Assembly (NCBI RefSeq): GCF_002105155.1 | Contig: NW_019028982.1 | Location: 1,262,501 to 1,326,500, forward strand | Direction of reading: 5' to 3' | DNA length: 64,000 nt | From: Lobosporangium transversale | Taxonomy: Eukaryota; Mortierellomycota; Mortierellomycetes; Mortierellales; Mortierellaceae | Part shown: positions 1 through 12,535 of the stretch, piece after piece | Layout: each line of letters opens with the position of its first letter | How positions within the stretch are numbered: the first letter of the stretch is position 1 | The notes under the pieces: model-generated | What the model was told of the DNA's origin: nothing | The model's input: only the letters and a program-made list of their open reading frames with translations | The model's database searches: none | Translations under genes and position numbers: made by a program

Positions 1-197
1 TCAAGACCAGTTGATCAAGCACAACTCCATAAAACCAAGCGAGCTGCAGGGGTTGAGCGAACGGGACAGATTTGCTTTGTTATGCGCTTGTCGTGCCCTT
101 GTCGCGCCAGGTGGCGAAGTTGAAAAAGAAAAGGATCATCGCATAAGAGAATTAAGGAAATCCTTCATCTGTCATCACTCATTCAGTTGTTACCGAA

Positions 198-2726
198 ATG
201 ACAGAGCATCAATACCAACAATTCCGAAAGGCCGACATTATTGAAAAAGTTTGTGTCAGAATTGCTTCCACCTTTGCAAGCAATGTCAACTCGTCTTGCT
301 ACGTAAGTTTGCAAGACATTCAAGACGTGTTTCCAGATGCATTGCGCTTCAAGTTGGACGGGGATCCCATCCCGTTCCTTATAGACCCTAATGGGAACAG
401 GTGCGTTATTAATTATCGTGCGCCTTATCAATCGCAATTGTCTCTGAAAAAGATAAAGGAACTAAATCTGGTGTATCTCTTTATTAGAATCGAACCTCTG
501 CGCATTGCATTTTATCCTTACAAGATCCTGGATGTCATTACAGATGTACCGCAGCCCAGCGACAGTAACAACGGCAGCAACGCCACCATTCGTTTGCCTA
601 CATTAAAAAATTCGGCAAATCTGGTCTCTCAGGATCCTCTTTCACCATTATTAAAGTTGATTGAATGTCTCAGCTCGTTTACGCTCACCGACGCACAAAA
701 GGAGACGATCGTCTTCAACTTTGAAAAGGCTGAAAAGTTGCTATTGGAGGCCAGCGAGAAGGATGCCAAGATTGCTCTGCTGGAAACCAAAGAAAAAGAC
801 AACAAGCTGGTCAATCTGTTGGAGGTCAGAGAATATAATGATAAAATAGTTAGTCTGCTGTTGGAAATCAAAGAAAAGGACGATAAGATAGTTAGTCTGC
901 TGTCGGAGGCTAAAGAGAAGGATGTTGAGATGCTCAAGTTGCAAGACAAGATGCTTGGGCTACTATCTGGGACTAGGGAAAAGGACGACAGAATGCAAAG
1001 TCAAGCCCTCAACAGACTTGCCAGCCTTCAAAAGCGTGCTCATGCTATCCTCTCCCAGAACTTTGAGCTTCACGAATGTCCATTTCCTCGATTATTTATA
1101 ATTTTGCCTGTCGACCGCCCCAGATGGGACTCAGCGGATGTCTTGAAGAACAAGTTCCGTCTCCATTTCCTTTGTGAATCTGGTGGCCACACCACAATGC
1201 CCGGCAAAAGTAGCCAGAGTCAAATCCATATTACCAAACATGACGGATACGAAGTCCGAGATTGCACAGGAATCGTCAGGAAGTATGGAAAATATATGCT
1301 CATCCTCTTACATTGGCTCAAGTTGGGAATGCCTTCGTCTGCTTCTTCAGCACCAGACTCAAGTTTAATCGATATCGGTACCGACTGTTTAATGGGCTAT
1401 ATGGATGCGCTCTCTAAGAAGCATCCGGACTTGAACAACATCAATACAATCGATGACTATGAAGGACTTGAGAGAGCTGAGCTCCGAGAGCTGAGAACAT
1501 TTCTTCGAACCAACAATGATGACAGACAAATTGACGATTTGTACAGGGTTGCGACCGGAACAGGGCATTTTAAATGGGTTTGCCTCGATCACTATCGTCC
1601 GACGTTAAAAGAGCAAGAACAGAAGGCGTTTGAAAGTGCAGTAATGGCCAATGGTGGTAAATATGACGCGTACATTGGTAAAGTGATTGTCACTTTGGAA
1701 TCCAGAACCAAAGCTGAAAAATTCTTCACGATCCTAACCAATGCAAGACGTGTTTATGAGTTGGATATCACATTCGATTGGGATTGGACCGAGGTTGAGC
1801 TTGAAGCATTTGAGAATGTCTTAAAGGTATCAAGTGTATCGATTCTCCGGCTTGGGCTTCAATGGTTTCAAGCAAGCGAAGGAAGCGCCAGCAGGGAACT
1901 ACTTTCAATATTCATGCGATATGAAATACTTGTTCGCATCATAGGACTCTGCAAGATGAAAATGATTCATATTGTTCTATCTCCGGATCTCATAAAGCTT
2001 CTCAACTTACAACCCAAAAGATCGTCACATCTCCATAGGTTATCCTTCGAGATGAGTTTTCGAGGAATTGGAGCCAGTGAATTACTAGTACTTATAAATT
2101 CACTCAAGACTAACAAGGCTTTAACTATTTTGGACTTGGGATACAACTCGATCGGGAATGATGGAGTTGTAGCGCTGTCAGAGGCACTCAAGGTTAACAA
2201 AACCTTGACCGCTTTGGACATGAAGTATAACTTTATTGGGGATGAAGAAGCTCTGGCACTGTCAAAGGCGCTCGAGACAAACACTACTTTGACCGCTTTG
2301 AACCTGGAGTGTAACTCAATAGGGAAAGAAGGAATCCTGGCACTGTCCGAGGCACTCAAGGTCAACACGACTTTGAGTACTTTGAATCTGGGGACCAATT
2401 CACTTGGGAAGGAAGAAGCTCTGGCATTAGCAGAGGCACTGACGACTAACACGGCTTTGATCTCTTTGTGCTTAAGTTGGAACCCAATCGGGAATGGAGG
2501 AGCTGTGGCATTAGCAGAGGCACTCATGGTCAACAATACTTTGACCACTTTGAACTTGGGTTTCAATGCATTTGGGACTGAAGGAGCTCTGGCATTAGCA
2601 GAGGCACTGGCGACGAACACTGCATTGACCACTGTGGACTTGAAGGGTAACTCAATCGGGATTGAAGGGGCCTTTGCACTATCAGAGGCGCTCCAGTTTA
2701 ACGTGGCTTTGACGCTTTATACATGA
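198..2726 (+). CDS. Leucine-rich-repeat (RNI-like) protein with coiled coil, copy 1
   Basis: Single-exon ORF of 842 residues. The order is: an N-terminal module of unknown function (about 1-120); a low-complexity Asn/Ser linker; a Lys/Glu/Asp-rich heptad-like coiled coil (about 175-275) built from repeated EKDxKI units; a second unknown module opening with HECPFPRLFIILP (about 290-600); then eight 28-residue LRR units (about 620-842) of the type ALSEALKxNTTLTALxLxxNSIG, typical of ribonuclease-inhibitor-like repeats. I see no nucleotide-binding site, signal peptide or membrane helix. The role is unknown; LRRs usually bind proteins. The start at 198 is supported by alignment to the paralogue at 20.7-23.2 kb, which has the same GAAATG context. 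The two loci also share DNA about 190 bp upstream (GACCAGTTGATCAAGCA-like), so the duplication included the promoter. This copy looks intact. Confidence 0.8.
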   Translation: MTEHQYQQFRKADIIEKVCVRIASTFASNVNSSCYVSLQDIQDVFPDALRFKLDGDPIPFLIDPNGNRCVINYRAPYQSQLSLKKIKELNLVYLFIRIEPLRIAFYPYKILDVITDVPQPSDSNNGSNATIRLPTLKNSANLVSQDPLSPLLKLIECLSSFTLTDAQKETIVFNFEKAEKLLLEASEKDAKIALLETKEKDNKLVNLLEVREYNDKIVSLLLEIKEKDDKIVSLLSEAKEKDVEMLKLQDKMLGLLSGTREKDDRMQSQALNRLASLQKRAHAILSQNFELHECPFPRLFIILPVDRPRWDSADVLKNKFRLHFLCESGGHTTMPGKSSQSQIHITKHDGYEVRDCTGIVRKYGKYMLILLHWLKLGMPSSASSAPDSSLIDIGTDCLMGYMDALSKKHPDLNNINTIDDYEGLERAELRELRTFLRTNNDDRQIDDLYRVATGTGHFKWVCLDHYRPTLKEQEQKAFESAVMANGGKYDAYIGKVIVTLESRTKAEKFFTILTNARRVYELDITFDWDWTEVELEAFENVLKVSSVSILRLGLQWFQASEGSASRELLSIFMRYEILVRIIGLCKMKMIHIVLSPDLIKLLNLQPKRSSHLHRLSFEMSFRGIGASELLVLINSLKTNKALTILDLGYNSIGNDGVVALSEALKVNKTLTALDMKYNFIGDEEALALSKALETNTTLTALNLECNSIGKEGILALSEALKVNTTLSTLNLGTNSLGKEEALALAEALTTNTALISLCLSWNPIGNGGAVALAEALMVNNTLTTLNLGFNAFGTEGALALAEALATNTALTTVDLKGNSIGIEGAFALSEALQFNVALTLYT

Positions 2727-3325
2727 GGATGCCTTAAATTGATAGCCAAGAGACACTCACCATTAGCTGATCTAATTTGCGGAAGGAGAGGGGGGGGGGG
2801 GGGTTTTCTTTATTATTTGACTGATTTGATTATTAGAATAGCGTGGAAGTATTGAAGAAAATGAAGTTGGTCTAAATAAATAGGCTCACGGCAGTCAAGC
2901 GGTTACAGCAACTTTGCCTTTTGATCCTTTCGATGTTGGCTCTTCTCCTCCTTTTAGGGCAGTTCTCGCATGTCAGCGCTGTTGAAAATCCATTCATTTT
3001 AGCAATTTAGTATATCATTTTAATCGAATGAAACACCAGAGCACAGCTTTCTATTATGATAAACCATGTATGAACATCACGTAGAACAATGTAAAGTTAG
3101 CAAAGGTACTTGTTCGTAATCTCTCTTCTTGATGTTTGAAGATCATCAACGGAGGGGTCGGAAATATTCCGCCGTCAAAGGTCCATTCTTTTACTGGTGC
3201 GCTTATGCTCATATGATATGGTATTAAGAACAAATTCTAATATGTATGTCTCTCTAGTCTAAAATGAAGGGGAGATATCTCTGTCATCCAAGGGGGCGTT
3301 TCTAATTTAATACATTCTTCTGTCT
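2727..3325. other. Intergenic, holds a 14-G homopolymer
   Basis: No gene seen. It is shared 3' flank of the LRR gene and of pyridoxal kinase, which converge here. The one odd feature is an uninterrupted run of 14 G at 2790-2803, against an A/T-homopolymer background. Confidence 0.6.
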
Positions 3326-4247
3326 TTACACTCTATGCAGCTCGATTGCTACGACCTCTTCTTCATTCGGCTGCTCAATATCTTTCTTGCTCTGGATCAG
3401 ACGCAATTCGCATCGTTTTACCACGGCAGCAGATGATGCCTGCGCCTTGTCAATGGGTTTCCCTGTGATCTCTTTTTGCGCCGAAAATGTTCGCAATACC
3501 ACTGCCTTCATTGTTGCAACCACTTTAAGACTCGCCTTTGCAAGAGGCGTCACATATTGTGCCTTGGACTGCTCGATTCCATTTTGAGCGCTGCTTGCTT
3601 GAGTTTCTTGGAGGGTCTCATCCAGTCGAGCGAGAAGTAATGCTGAGAAAAGATCTCCTGTTCCTGTGAAGTATCCGTCGTAGGTTGGGAACCCAATTGC
3701 AAATACTCTTTGATCTTCTTTACTGCTGCAGACACAATACATCGGCAAATTATCTGCTTTTTCGCCTTGCTTGCCATGCGGCTCTTCGTTAGATTTTCCT
3801 TCAGTATTTGCAGCAATATCCTCTGGAGACAGAGAGACGGATGTGATGACTACATTCTCTACTCCAGCAGTGTGAAGTATATCAATTGCCTCCAAGCACG
3901 ACTTGATATCAGTAATCTTTCGATCTGTAAGCACTCTATGTTATTGTGCGGAGAAGGATTGTTCAGATGTATCCATGCTTAATACAGAAATACTGAAAGC
4001 CATTTGTTTAAATAGAGCGAAGCACAATAAGGGCGGTAAACTTACTCTGCCTCAAACTGATTTGGGGTAATGGCATCCGCGTACTTCATGAGTTTTCTGT
4101 ACAAAGGAATCACATCTGAATGGACGTATAATTGTCCATTGTCACCCATAACCGGATCGAGAACTATTTATGTATTGCAAAAGATGTTCCTCTTCACACT
4201 CAGCAAATTATCTAAAGGCAACAAAGTGGTTTTTACATTGTAGCATC

Positions 4248-4278
<31 letters not shown>

Positions 4279-4829
4279 ACTCATTACCAAAGAAAGGGTC
4301 ACCAAGAGCCTTCAGTTGTGAAATGATTTTAGTTACTGCGGTGAGGTTTTGTGCACTGCCAATATATCCTGAGGAAAAGAAAAGTTTAGAGAGCCGATCT
4401 AAAATACAACGAATCGGGTTGTATCCTCAAACGCCATCGTTTATTTTCTTTATACATGTTGATGCTTGTCATGCCAGACCTACCTGTCAACAGGTGTGTG
4501 TACTCTACAAGTCCATTGATCTGGAGGCCCTCATATAACTTCATAATTTGAGAACCTGTAACTCTCTCACCAGTCCATGATGGATAGCCTGAAAGGGGCA
4601 AAATATATAAAAGAGACATTAGTAAGCGTTGACAATCAACATGGTTGGAATGACATGAATGCAAGGACGGACCTGTGTGATTAGAGAAATTGACGGTGTT
4701 AAGAACATCGACGTCGAATCCGAGCAATTGAAGAGGAAAAGTAGCAGCTTTGTTGCCACAGTAACCCGAAACGATATGTGATTGGATACTGAGGACACGA
4801 GGGCTAGGTGTAGTAATGGTTGAATGCAT
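3326..4829 (-). CDS. Pyridoxal kinase
   Basis: Phosphorylates pyridoxal, pyridoxine and pyridoxamine with ATP in the cytosolic vitamin B6 salvage pathway (PdxK / yeast Bud16 family, ribokinase fold). Five exons give 356 residues in phase: 4829-4673, 4588-4484, 4368-4288, 4163-4046 and 3935-3326. Family signatures in order are: the start [30 protein letters not shown] with the substrate-contact region; [13 protein letters not shown]; and the anion-hole/catalytic loop [12 protein letters not shown], whose Asp is the catalytic base. An upstream in-frame ATG at 4856 is possible, but the second Met lies just before the conserved start. The C-terminal part (about 290-330) is longer and less conserved than in bacterial enzymes. 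The intron between exons 3 and 4 carries a roughly 30-T tract near 4247-4275. Confidence 0.92.
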
Positions 4830-5393
4830 GTTTAATGGTTCGAAAAAGGGATGCAAAAAAAAAAAAAGGATTGATGGACCAAAGAAATAAAGATCTCATA
4901 GTTCGTTTTGTGCTACGCAGTGACACCATGGATCAGTGCATTGAGAGAATAGGCTCAGCATAAGAACGTTATAAGTTTACACATTTATTTATTGGTTATT
5001 GTATTGAGCATTTTGGAATAATCCTTCGACACAACTTGCAGTGTTAAACAATGGGTCATTCACAAAGAGGCTCGATTGATAGCAGGGTTTGAAAGACATT
5101 GATATTGCAGAATAATGAAATGCATTGACTCTCCCACATTCCCTTGGACGCCATATTCTTACAATATGAGACGCGCCACTGCCAATGCCCTACTGCCAAA
5201 GGGAGATGCAGTCACATTTAGGACGGCCAATCGCGACTGTCCAACGGATGTTCGTTCTGGCGTCAATTAGATATGTCAATGCTTCCTTGGAATATATTCG
5301 AGTCATCTTTCTCTCTTTCTTTCTCCATCATTTACTGAAAAGGAAAAAAAAAAAAAAAAGAGATAAAAAAGAAAAAAGAAAAGAAAAGTCAGC
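4830..5393. promoter_or_regulatory. Divergent intergenic region, pyridoxal kinase / UGGT
   Basis: No ORF of interest. It separates two divergently transcribed genes and must contain both promoters. A purine-rich A/G stretch (about 5343-5390) lies directly before the UGGT start codon and is probably its 5' UTR. No specific operator could be recognised. Confidence 0.4.
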
Positions 5394-8300
5394 ATGCGTC
5401 CTCTTGGGTCACCTTTACGGACATCTGTCCTGGCCCTTGCCTTGGTCACATTGCAGGTCATGACCCATGCAGATCATTCTCCTCCCATCCAAGTTTCCAT
5501 TCACACTCCTTGGGCCGCACCACCTTTGCTGCTTGAAATCCTGTATGATATCGGCCACATACTATCAATTGCGAAGGTTATGACGCGTCATTTTCCTGTT
5601 TATCTAACCCCAGCCTTTTTTTCTCTACTATTTTTATGTGAATATTCTAGGGAGGCTGTGGCAGTGGAAAATAGGACTTCGTACTACCCATTGATGCGTC
5701 AATTGACCAGCCCTGACTTTCTGAAAACCGTCAGTTCCCCTCAGGACCTTTACGGCAAGAGCTTGGAAATCATCCAGAGTCAAGGTCATCTCCACCGCCA
5801 GGCTATCTCAAGTTTGAAATGGTCACTGGCCATGCACACTACAGCTCCATGGATCGAGGCTCACTACCACCTCTACAACTCGACTATTGTACCTGATAGG
5901 GCCTCAAAAGGCGGATTCGACCCTAATTGCAATGTGTGGGTAGATTGGTACGATCATCAGGTCTGTACAGCATCCGAACTCGAGGCAATTGTCGCAAAAG
6001 GACTTGATCAGTATTCTAAAAAGTAAATATTCTTCATATGGACATTGTGGATAAATGCTGTCAAAAACTACAGTGTAGGGATTTACACTAACGGCCTCGA
6101 AACATTTGACAATTAGAGCAAGTTCAAAGCCGACAACAATGGATCTAGACCACGTTCAATCATCTCGGAACGACCCTTCTCTCTTTACCATTTTGTATGC
6201 AGATGTTTATGATGGTGAATTCACAAAGTTCCGGAAATACCTAGACACTCTTGCTATTGAGCATGGCCTGCAATACTCGATCAGATACCGACCCTCCGTT
6301 ACCAATGCTTCTGAACGTCCGCTCTCTTTAGCAGGATATGGCGTCGAGCTAGCGCTCAAGAATACCGACTATATTGTTATAGATGATAGGGATCTTGGAC
6401 ATAATGATGATGATAGCGCATTTGGACAGACTGTTTTTAGTGCGGACACGGAGCAGATCCTCTTTGAAGGCGAGGGACCCCCATCAGTTGAGCCAGTCAG
6501 TGAGCAGGATCTTCCATGTAGGTCATAGACTCGGTTATAAGCGAAAAAATCTATCGAATCCACGATACCATAATTTGGTGATGTTAACCTCATACCTACT
6601 TTCATCCAGCATTGGACCAATTGACGGCACAGTTTGTTCTTCAGTCCGAGGACCCCCTCAAAGCTCTTGTGGCGGTTTCACAGGACTTCCCAAAGTATCA
6701 ACGCAAGCTTTCAAAAATTACTTTAAATGAGACATTGAGTAGAGCTTTCTATAAAAATATGGAGACAGCAAGTGGTCAGAACAGCCCAAAAATATGGCTG
6801 AACAACCAGCCTGTGCCGCACCACAAGATGAATCCTTTCAAGTATGCTCCGAAGCATAATGCTTGCTTACCATTTTTATCACTATAAAGATGTACAGGGA
6901 TTCGTTGAGGATTCTCTTACTAATACTCCATCAATAACTTGAAACGCAAACTAGCCTAATTCGTCTGCTCCGTCGTGAAAGAGATGCAATTGGGTCTTTT
7001 GCAACCATTGGAGTGTCCACCAAGAAGGCTGTTGACTTGCTGACTGACTTCACCTCTGCAGCTAAGGGGGATTCTGGGGCCGAAGTCCCCACGGGGGTTT
7101 TTGATGTGCGAGACAAGTCAGAGGAAAAGGACCTAATTGTTTGGCTTAATGATCTGGAGAAGGATCAGCGATACAGAGGTTGGCCGGGGTTAGAAGCGCT
7201 CTACAGACCCTTATACCATGGTCAGTTCCACCAGATTCGGAAGAATATCATTAACTCACTGCTGGTCCTAGATCTTAGTTCACCTCGATCACTCGAGGTT
7301 ATCGGATTCGAGATCTTTAATTTTATCCAACGGATGGTGCCTTTTCGATTCGGCGTTCTCCCTCTAGTTAAAAGTGATAATGGCGAAGGTAAATAGGACT
7401 GGATCAATTCAACGGTTTTATTTTATTGTAAATTATTACTTCTAACAATGGTATCATGGTGTTTCCTACCTCTTTTCTGTTTACCATAGATGTCAAAATG
7501 GCAATGCTGTGGAGGCATCTAGTAAGCCGCCATGGTGTAAGGGGCGGTATTGAGTTTGTCAAACAGGTATGATTCTTATTAGTCCCTTTGTAAGACGCAT
7601 GTCCATCAAAGATATTCAACAGGTATACTCAAAGTACACCACTATATGCTTCAAACCTAGACCATCATCCTTCATGTACAAGCAGGTGATGACATCCCGA
7701 GCGCTGCGCGCAAAGCCTTTGAGGCCTCGAGCAAGCTACCCAAGCTCAAAACATCGGAAACTCCTGAGCTGATGTATGATGAGGTTATTGCACCAGATTC
7801 AATCTATCGAGTCTGGCTCAAGTCTGTAAGAGCTATGGAAGAACAGATTGGGATCACCGCTCCATCGCATTTCGTCAATGGCAAGTTCTTTGCATGGCAT
7901 GAGGTACACTCCCTATCAATTTATCCAATCTTCGTACATCTTGATTTTATTCATTGCGCAGGTTTTCATTTCATCCTTTACCATTTATTTTAATAGGACC
8001 ACAGTCAACATTTAATGAGCCAAGCACCTCGACAGACAGGCTTTTTGATCAGTCGTTTAATGCAAGGAGAGTTGAACGACAGTGTTGACGTGTATGAATA
8101 TTTATTAACTTTGCCCGGAGTGCATCCTCGCCGTAACCCCTATGTCTTCGTTAGCGATGACGCCCCCCCCAAAATTATTGATCTTGTTCAAGGTCAAAAA
8201 TCCCCATTTGTCGACAGCCTATCCTATTTCACAGCTGGTAATTCTATACTTTGATTTATTTCTGCCATTGGTCCTGTTATACATTCATTTATAGCTTATT

Positions 8301-9661
8301 GTCTCTAACGGAAATTTTCTTTGCTTCTGATGTAGACGGAAGCACAGACCAGGCATTGACACTTCACATCGCCGCTGACTTTGACAGCAAGCAAGGATTA
8401 GCAATTGGGTTAGCAGCCTTGAGTGCTCTAGAGGCTAACGAGTATCCAGTTCGACTTGCTTTCATCCAGAACGGACAGTATTCAGAAGAAACATTACCTT
8501 CTCTTGCAAACTTTGTCCGCCAATCCTGCATTGACAGAAAGATATTACCCCTAGGATTTTGGAGGACTCTTTTGCAGGGAATCAATGATGGACAACCATT
8601 CTCAGAAAGCTTTGTGATTGCAAGCGGTGACCATCCTGAAATTGCAGCAATCGCTTTTGAAGGGACAAAGGGGTTAGAAGAACAGAGCGACCGAGCAAGG
8701 CATCTGTTCCTGAAAGACACGCTTAAGGCTAATGAAGGCGAAGCTTATATCATAGCCAACGGCAGGGTATGCTACGAATATAATGAATATGGCTAGCATG
8801 TGGAAAAAGGAATTTGGGGTTGGATCGTACTGAACTTCTCGCCACTCTTGAAAAAAAAAAAAAAAAAAAAAAAAAATCACTAGGTCGTTGGCCCTATCCA
8901 TGATACATTTGACGCAGATGATTTCAGGTTGCTGATCAACTACGAGAAGGAGCAGCGTGTTGAGAAGGTTAAGAAAACACTCGAAGACGCACAAATTGCT
9001 ACGACTTCTAGGTACGAAAAAATACATCTTTTTTTTTTTTTTTTTTTTTTTCTAATTGTTTTTGGTGTATATAGTTATGAGATATTCCAACATTCCATTC
9101 CTTTTTGTAACTCTTGCTTGGTTTATTAGCAATATTATGAAGGCGTCTTCGATTCTCTTGCGTGCTGGCCAACAACCGGATCAGGGTCTTTATGATATTA
9201 ACCAGCCCTTAGTGTCCAGAGAACGTTTCTTTGAAGAGTTGGATTTCGAGCACGCGTAAGTGTTTTGTTTGTCAGGCAAGAATCTGGCTTACTTATAATG
9301 CCAACTTTATTTCTTTGCAATTGATATATACGGTTTATCATTTCTCGTCCTCACCTCTTTTTTTTTTTTTTTTTTTTTTTTTGTAACTCTTCTTCTAGTG
9401 GATTTACGGTGAACCCCACTGTCTATGCTGATAATGACCCAATCCTATTCCACTTCACTGCTATCCTTGATCCAGCAAGTGAATTGACGCAGCGCTGGGC
9501 GCCTATCCTAATGGTGCTTTCTCGACTGGAGGATGTTAGAATTGACGTTATTTTGATGCCTCATCTCAAATTGAATGAGGCGCCTATTAAGAGGTTCTAT
9601 CGCTATGTGGCAGAGCCTGAACTAAAATTTGATACCAATGGGTAAGTTTTATTCTAAGAAC

Positions 9662-9692
<31 letters not shown>

Positions 9693-11763
9693 CTGTGTAC
9701 AACGTAAAGAATGCTATGGATTCGGTTACTTATTTACTTATCAATGCTGTCCGGATTCACTTCAGTGAGATTGTCCCGCCTTCCGCCTATTTTGCTGGGC
9801 TTCCCGAGGCTACACTACTTACATTAGGTGTTGATGTTAACCCTGCTTGGGTTGTGATGCCCAAAGTATGCATTCACGATCTCGATAACCTCAAGTTGTC
9901 AAGTCTGACAGGATCTGCTCGCAAATCTGGTGTAAAGGCAGAATTTGAACTGCGTCATATCCTAATTGAAGGGTTCGCGCGTGATTTGACGCAGCAGGCT
10001 CCACCCAAGGGCGCTCAGTTTATCCTTGGAACCAAATCGGAACCCCATGTGGCAGATACACTTGTGATGGCCAATATGGGCTATTTCCAGCTCAAAGCGA
10101 ACCCCGGTGTTTGGGAGATGGTTTTGAGGCCTGGTCGCACGACGGAGGTCTTCTCGATCGAGAGTATTGGAAGTGAAGGTTGGGTTATCGGCGCTGGCAT
10201 CAAGAATGATAAGCGAGATCTGGTCATTGCTAATTTCGAGGGGTTAGTTCTATATCCTCGTTTGATCCGTAACCCTGGTATGGAACAGGCCAATATTCAA
10301 GATGAATCATCTAATAGAAGTGGTGGAATCTGGGACTCTATCAAAACAACGTGAGTGCCTTTGCTTTTTTTTTTTTTTTTTTTCCCGGTATCGGCCGAGT
10401 TCATTCTCTCAGCTAATTTTATGATGGTTTCTAGTCTCAAGGGATTCACTGGTAAAAATGTCAAAACCCGCGCCAAGGAAACAGCAGATATCAACATTTT
10501 CTCTGTTGCGTCCGGACACTTGTACGAACGCTTCTTGTCAATCATGATCCTCAGTGTTATGAAGAACACAGAAAGCCGGGTCAAGTTCTGGTTCATTGAG
10601 GACTTCTTGTCACCATCCTTCAAGGTGAGTAATGTCGTTGCTTTGTTTATTCATTTTAAAGATTTCTTTTCTCCGATCATAGCCTAATCTAGGCCATCTA
10701 TGGTTTTAATGTCTCCTCGATCGTCAGGATTTCATCCCACACATGGCTAAGAAGTACGGCTTTGATTATGAGCTGGTCACATACAACTGGCCTCATTGGC
10801 TTCGCGCACAAACGGAGAAGCAGCGTATCATTTGGGCATACAAGATTCTGTTCCTTGATGTCCTGTTCCCCTTGGACCTTGACAAAATCATCTTCGTTGA
10901 TGCTGATCAAGTAGGTTGTATTTCGCTTTAATGTATAACAAAAAGAAGATTTATTATTATTGTTATCATTTTATCTTTTTTTCACCCTTTAATAACAGGA
11001 GATACACCGATACTTCATTTTTGTAAACATTAGATTGTGCGCACAGACATGAAAGAACTAGTTGACTTGGACTTGCATGGTGCGCCATATGGCTATACAC
11101 CCATGTGCCAGGACCGAAAGGAGATGGAAGGGTTCCGATTCTGGAATCAGGGCTATTGGAAGGAACATCTCCAAGGGAAGCCATACCATATTTCTGCACT
11201 TTATGTCGTTGATCTAGTCAAGTTCCGTCAAATGCAGGCAGGCGATCGTCTGCGAAACCATTATCAGCAATTGACTCGGGATCCACATTCGCTTGCGAAT
11301 CTGGATCAAGATCTTCCAAACAACATGCAAGCAGAGGTCCCCATCTTTTCATTGCCCCAAGAGTGGCTATGGTGCGAGACTTGGTGTGGCGATGAAGGCC
11401 TTGCAAAAGCCAAGACAATTGATCTGGTAAGTTGGAAAAAAAAAAAAAAAAAAAAAAAACTTTCTTCAAATGCCAGGTATTCATGGTTAACGATAAATAT
11501 TATTGGATTATTTATAGTGCAACAACCCTCTGACTAAAGAACCCAAGTTGGACCGAGCAAGACGTCAGATCAAGGAGTGGGAGAGCTTGGATAATGAGGC
11601 CACAGAGTTTGCGAAAGAAGTGAATGCTAAGCTCAAGGCGGCTCGTCAGACTCAGCAGCAGCAAGCATCATTAGAAGATATTAACATCTCCAACAACCAG
11701 GGTCAGCAAACAATGCCGTTCAAAGATACGGAGGGGTCACATACGACTAAGGATGAGCTTTAA
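5394..11763 (+). CDS. UDP-glucose:glycoprotein glucosyltransferase (UGGT), ER folding sensor
   Basis: Adds one glucose to N-glycans of misfolded glycoproteins in the ER lumen so that they re-enter the calnexin cycle. Eighteen exons (5394-5576, 5655-6022, 6117-6517, 6610-6841, 6955-7388, 7490-7566, 7612-7633, 7686-7903, 7997-8237, 8336-8766, 8884-9011, 9130-9255, 9399-9641, 9766-10350, 10435-10624, 10728-10910, 11034-11426, 11518-11763) join in phase to about 1566 residues, the usual UGGT length. An N-terminal signal peptide ([15 protein letters not shown]) is followed by the thioredoxin-like folding-sensor region and the C-terminal GT24 catalytic domain. That domain contains the metal-binding DAD motif (IFVDADQ), [10 protein letters not shown] and [11 protein letters not shown]. 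The chain ends in KDEL, a luminal ER-retention signal. Exon 7 is only 22 nt. Several introns hold 20-30 nt A or T tracts. The junctions of exons 1/2 and 6/7 are the least certain. Confidence 0.93.
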
Positions 11764-11879
11764 ATAAACAATTTCTTAAATAGTTTCTAAGTGAGAATAA
11801 ATAAATATGAAAATGGTAAACTCTTGTATTCAGATATATCTTTTATTATATATATTATTGATACTAATCGCAAATATTC

Positions 11880-12248
11880 TCACTTTTTATTTTCTGCAAT
11901 ATTCGATGTTGAAGACTGCTTCGCCTTTGTGTTTGCTTGGTATTCTAAATCCCTAGTACGGCTTTCTTTGACTAATCTTCCAATCTGGGTCATAGTGAGG
12001 CCACCGGGTCCCTTGATCTTATCTGGATCTAACGTCTTTGGACTGGACTTTTCTACAGGTGATTTGGTATGACTGGTGAATGTCCTTGCTGTATATGAAG
12101 CGTTGGTTATAGCCCAGGCATCAAAATACTCTCTCCTCCTTGACGGTGTCATCACAAGGCGAAGATAGTGAGATGCATAACGTGAGAGAGCATTAGCCCT
12201 TGACAATTCCGAGGCATGCATGAAAAGACTTTTTGACGCGAAGGTCAC
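11880..12248 (-). CDS. Hypothetical 122-residue protein
   Basis: Not recognised. The N-terminal half is rich in Arg, Ser and Ala and almost free of acidic residues (RYASHYLRLVMTPSRRREYF), compatible with a mitochondrial presequence. The C-terminal half is Lys/Thr/Ser-rich and probably disordered. It is convergent with UGGT (117 bp apart) and follows Nse1 in the same direction by about 290 bp, a spacing that fits a separate short gene. It could instead be a chance ORF, since no domain supports it. Confidence 0.4.
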   Translation of the reverse strand: MTFASKSLFMHASELSRANALSRYASHYLRLVMTPSRRREYFDAWAITNASYTARTFTSHTKSPVEKSSPKTLDPDKIKGPGGLTMTQIGRLVKESRTRDLEYQANTKAKQSSTSNIAENKK

Positions 12249-12421
12249 AATGGAAAGAATGCATAAAAAAAAAATCGAAAAATATGCTCGTGGCTTCGCC
12301 CTTGTCTACGTATTCTTATTTTCTCATTGTGCACATGCACACTGCTCACTCTGTGCAACAATGTCTTTAAGAATCTTGTTCACAAGCTAATCTTTACTTG
12401 AATTGGTCAATCTATTTGCGA

Positions 12422-12458
<37 letters not shown>

Positions 12459-12535
12459 TAAAATACATTATATTATATGCGAAAGGGATCTTTATCAAGA
12501 TTGTATGCAGATGAATATTATTATAGTGGCTTTCA

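Noticed and set aside
1967-2632. 221-codon antisense frame with Ser-Ala repeats under the LRRs
   Set aside because: A periodic shadow of the 84-bp LRR repeat; composition follows the sense codons.
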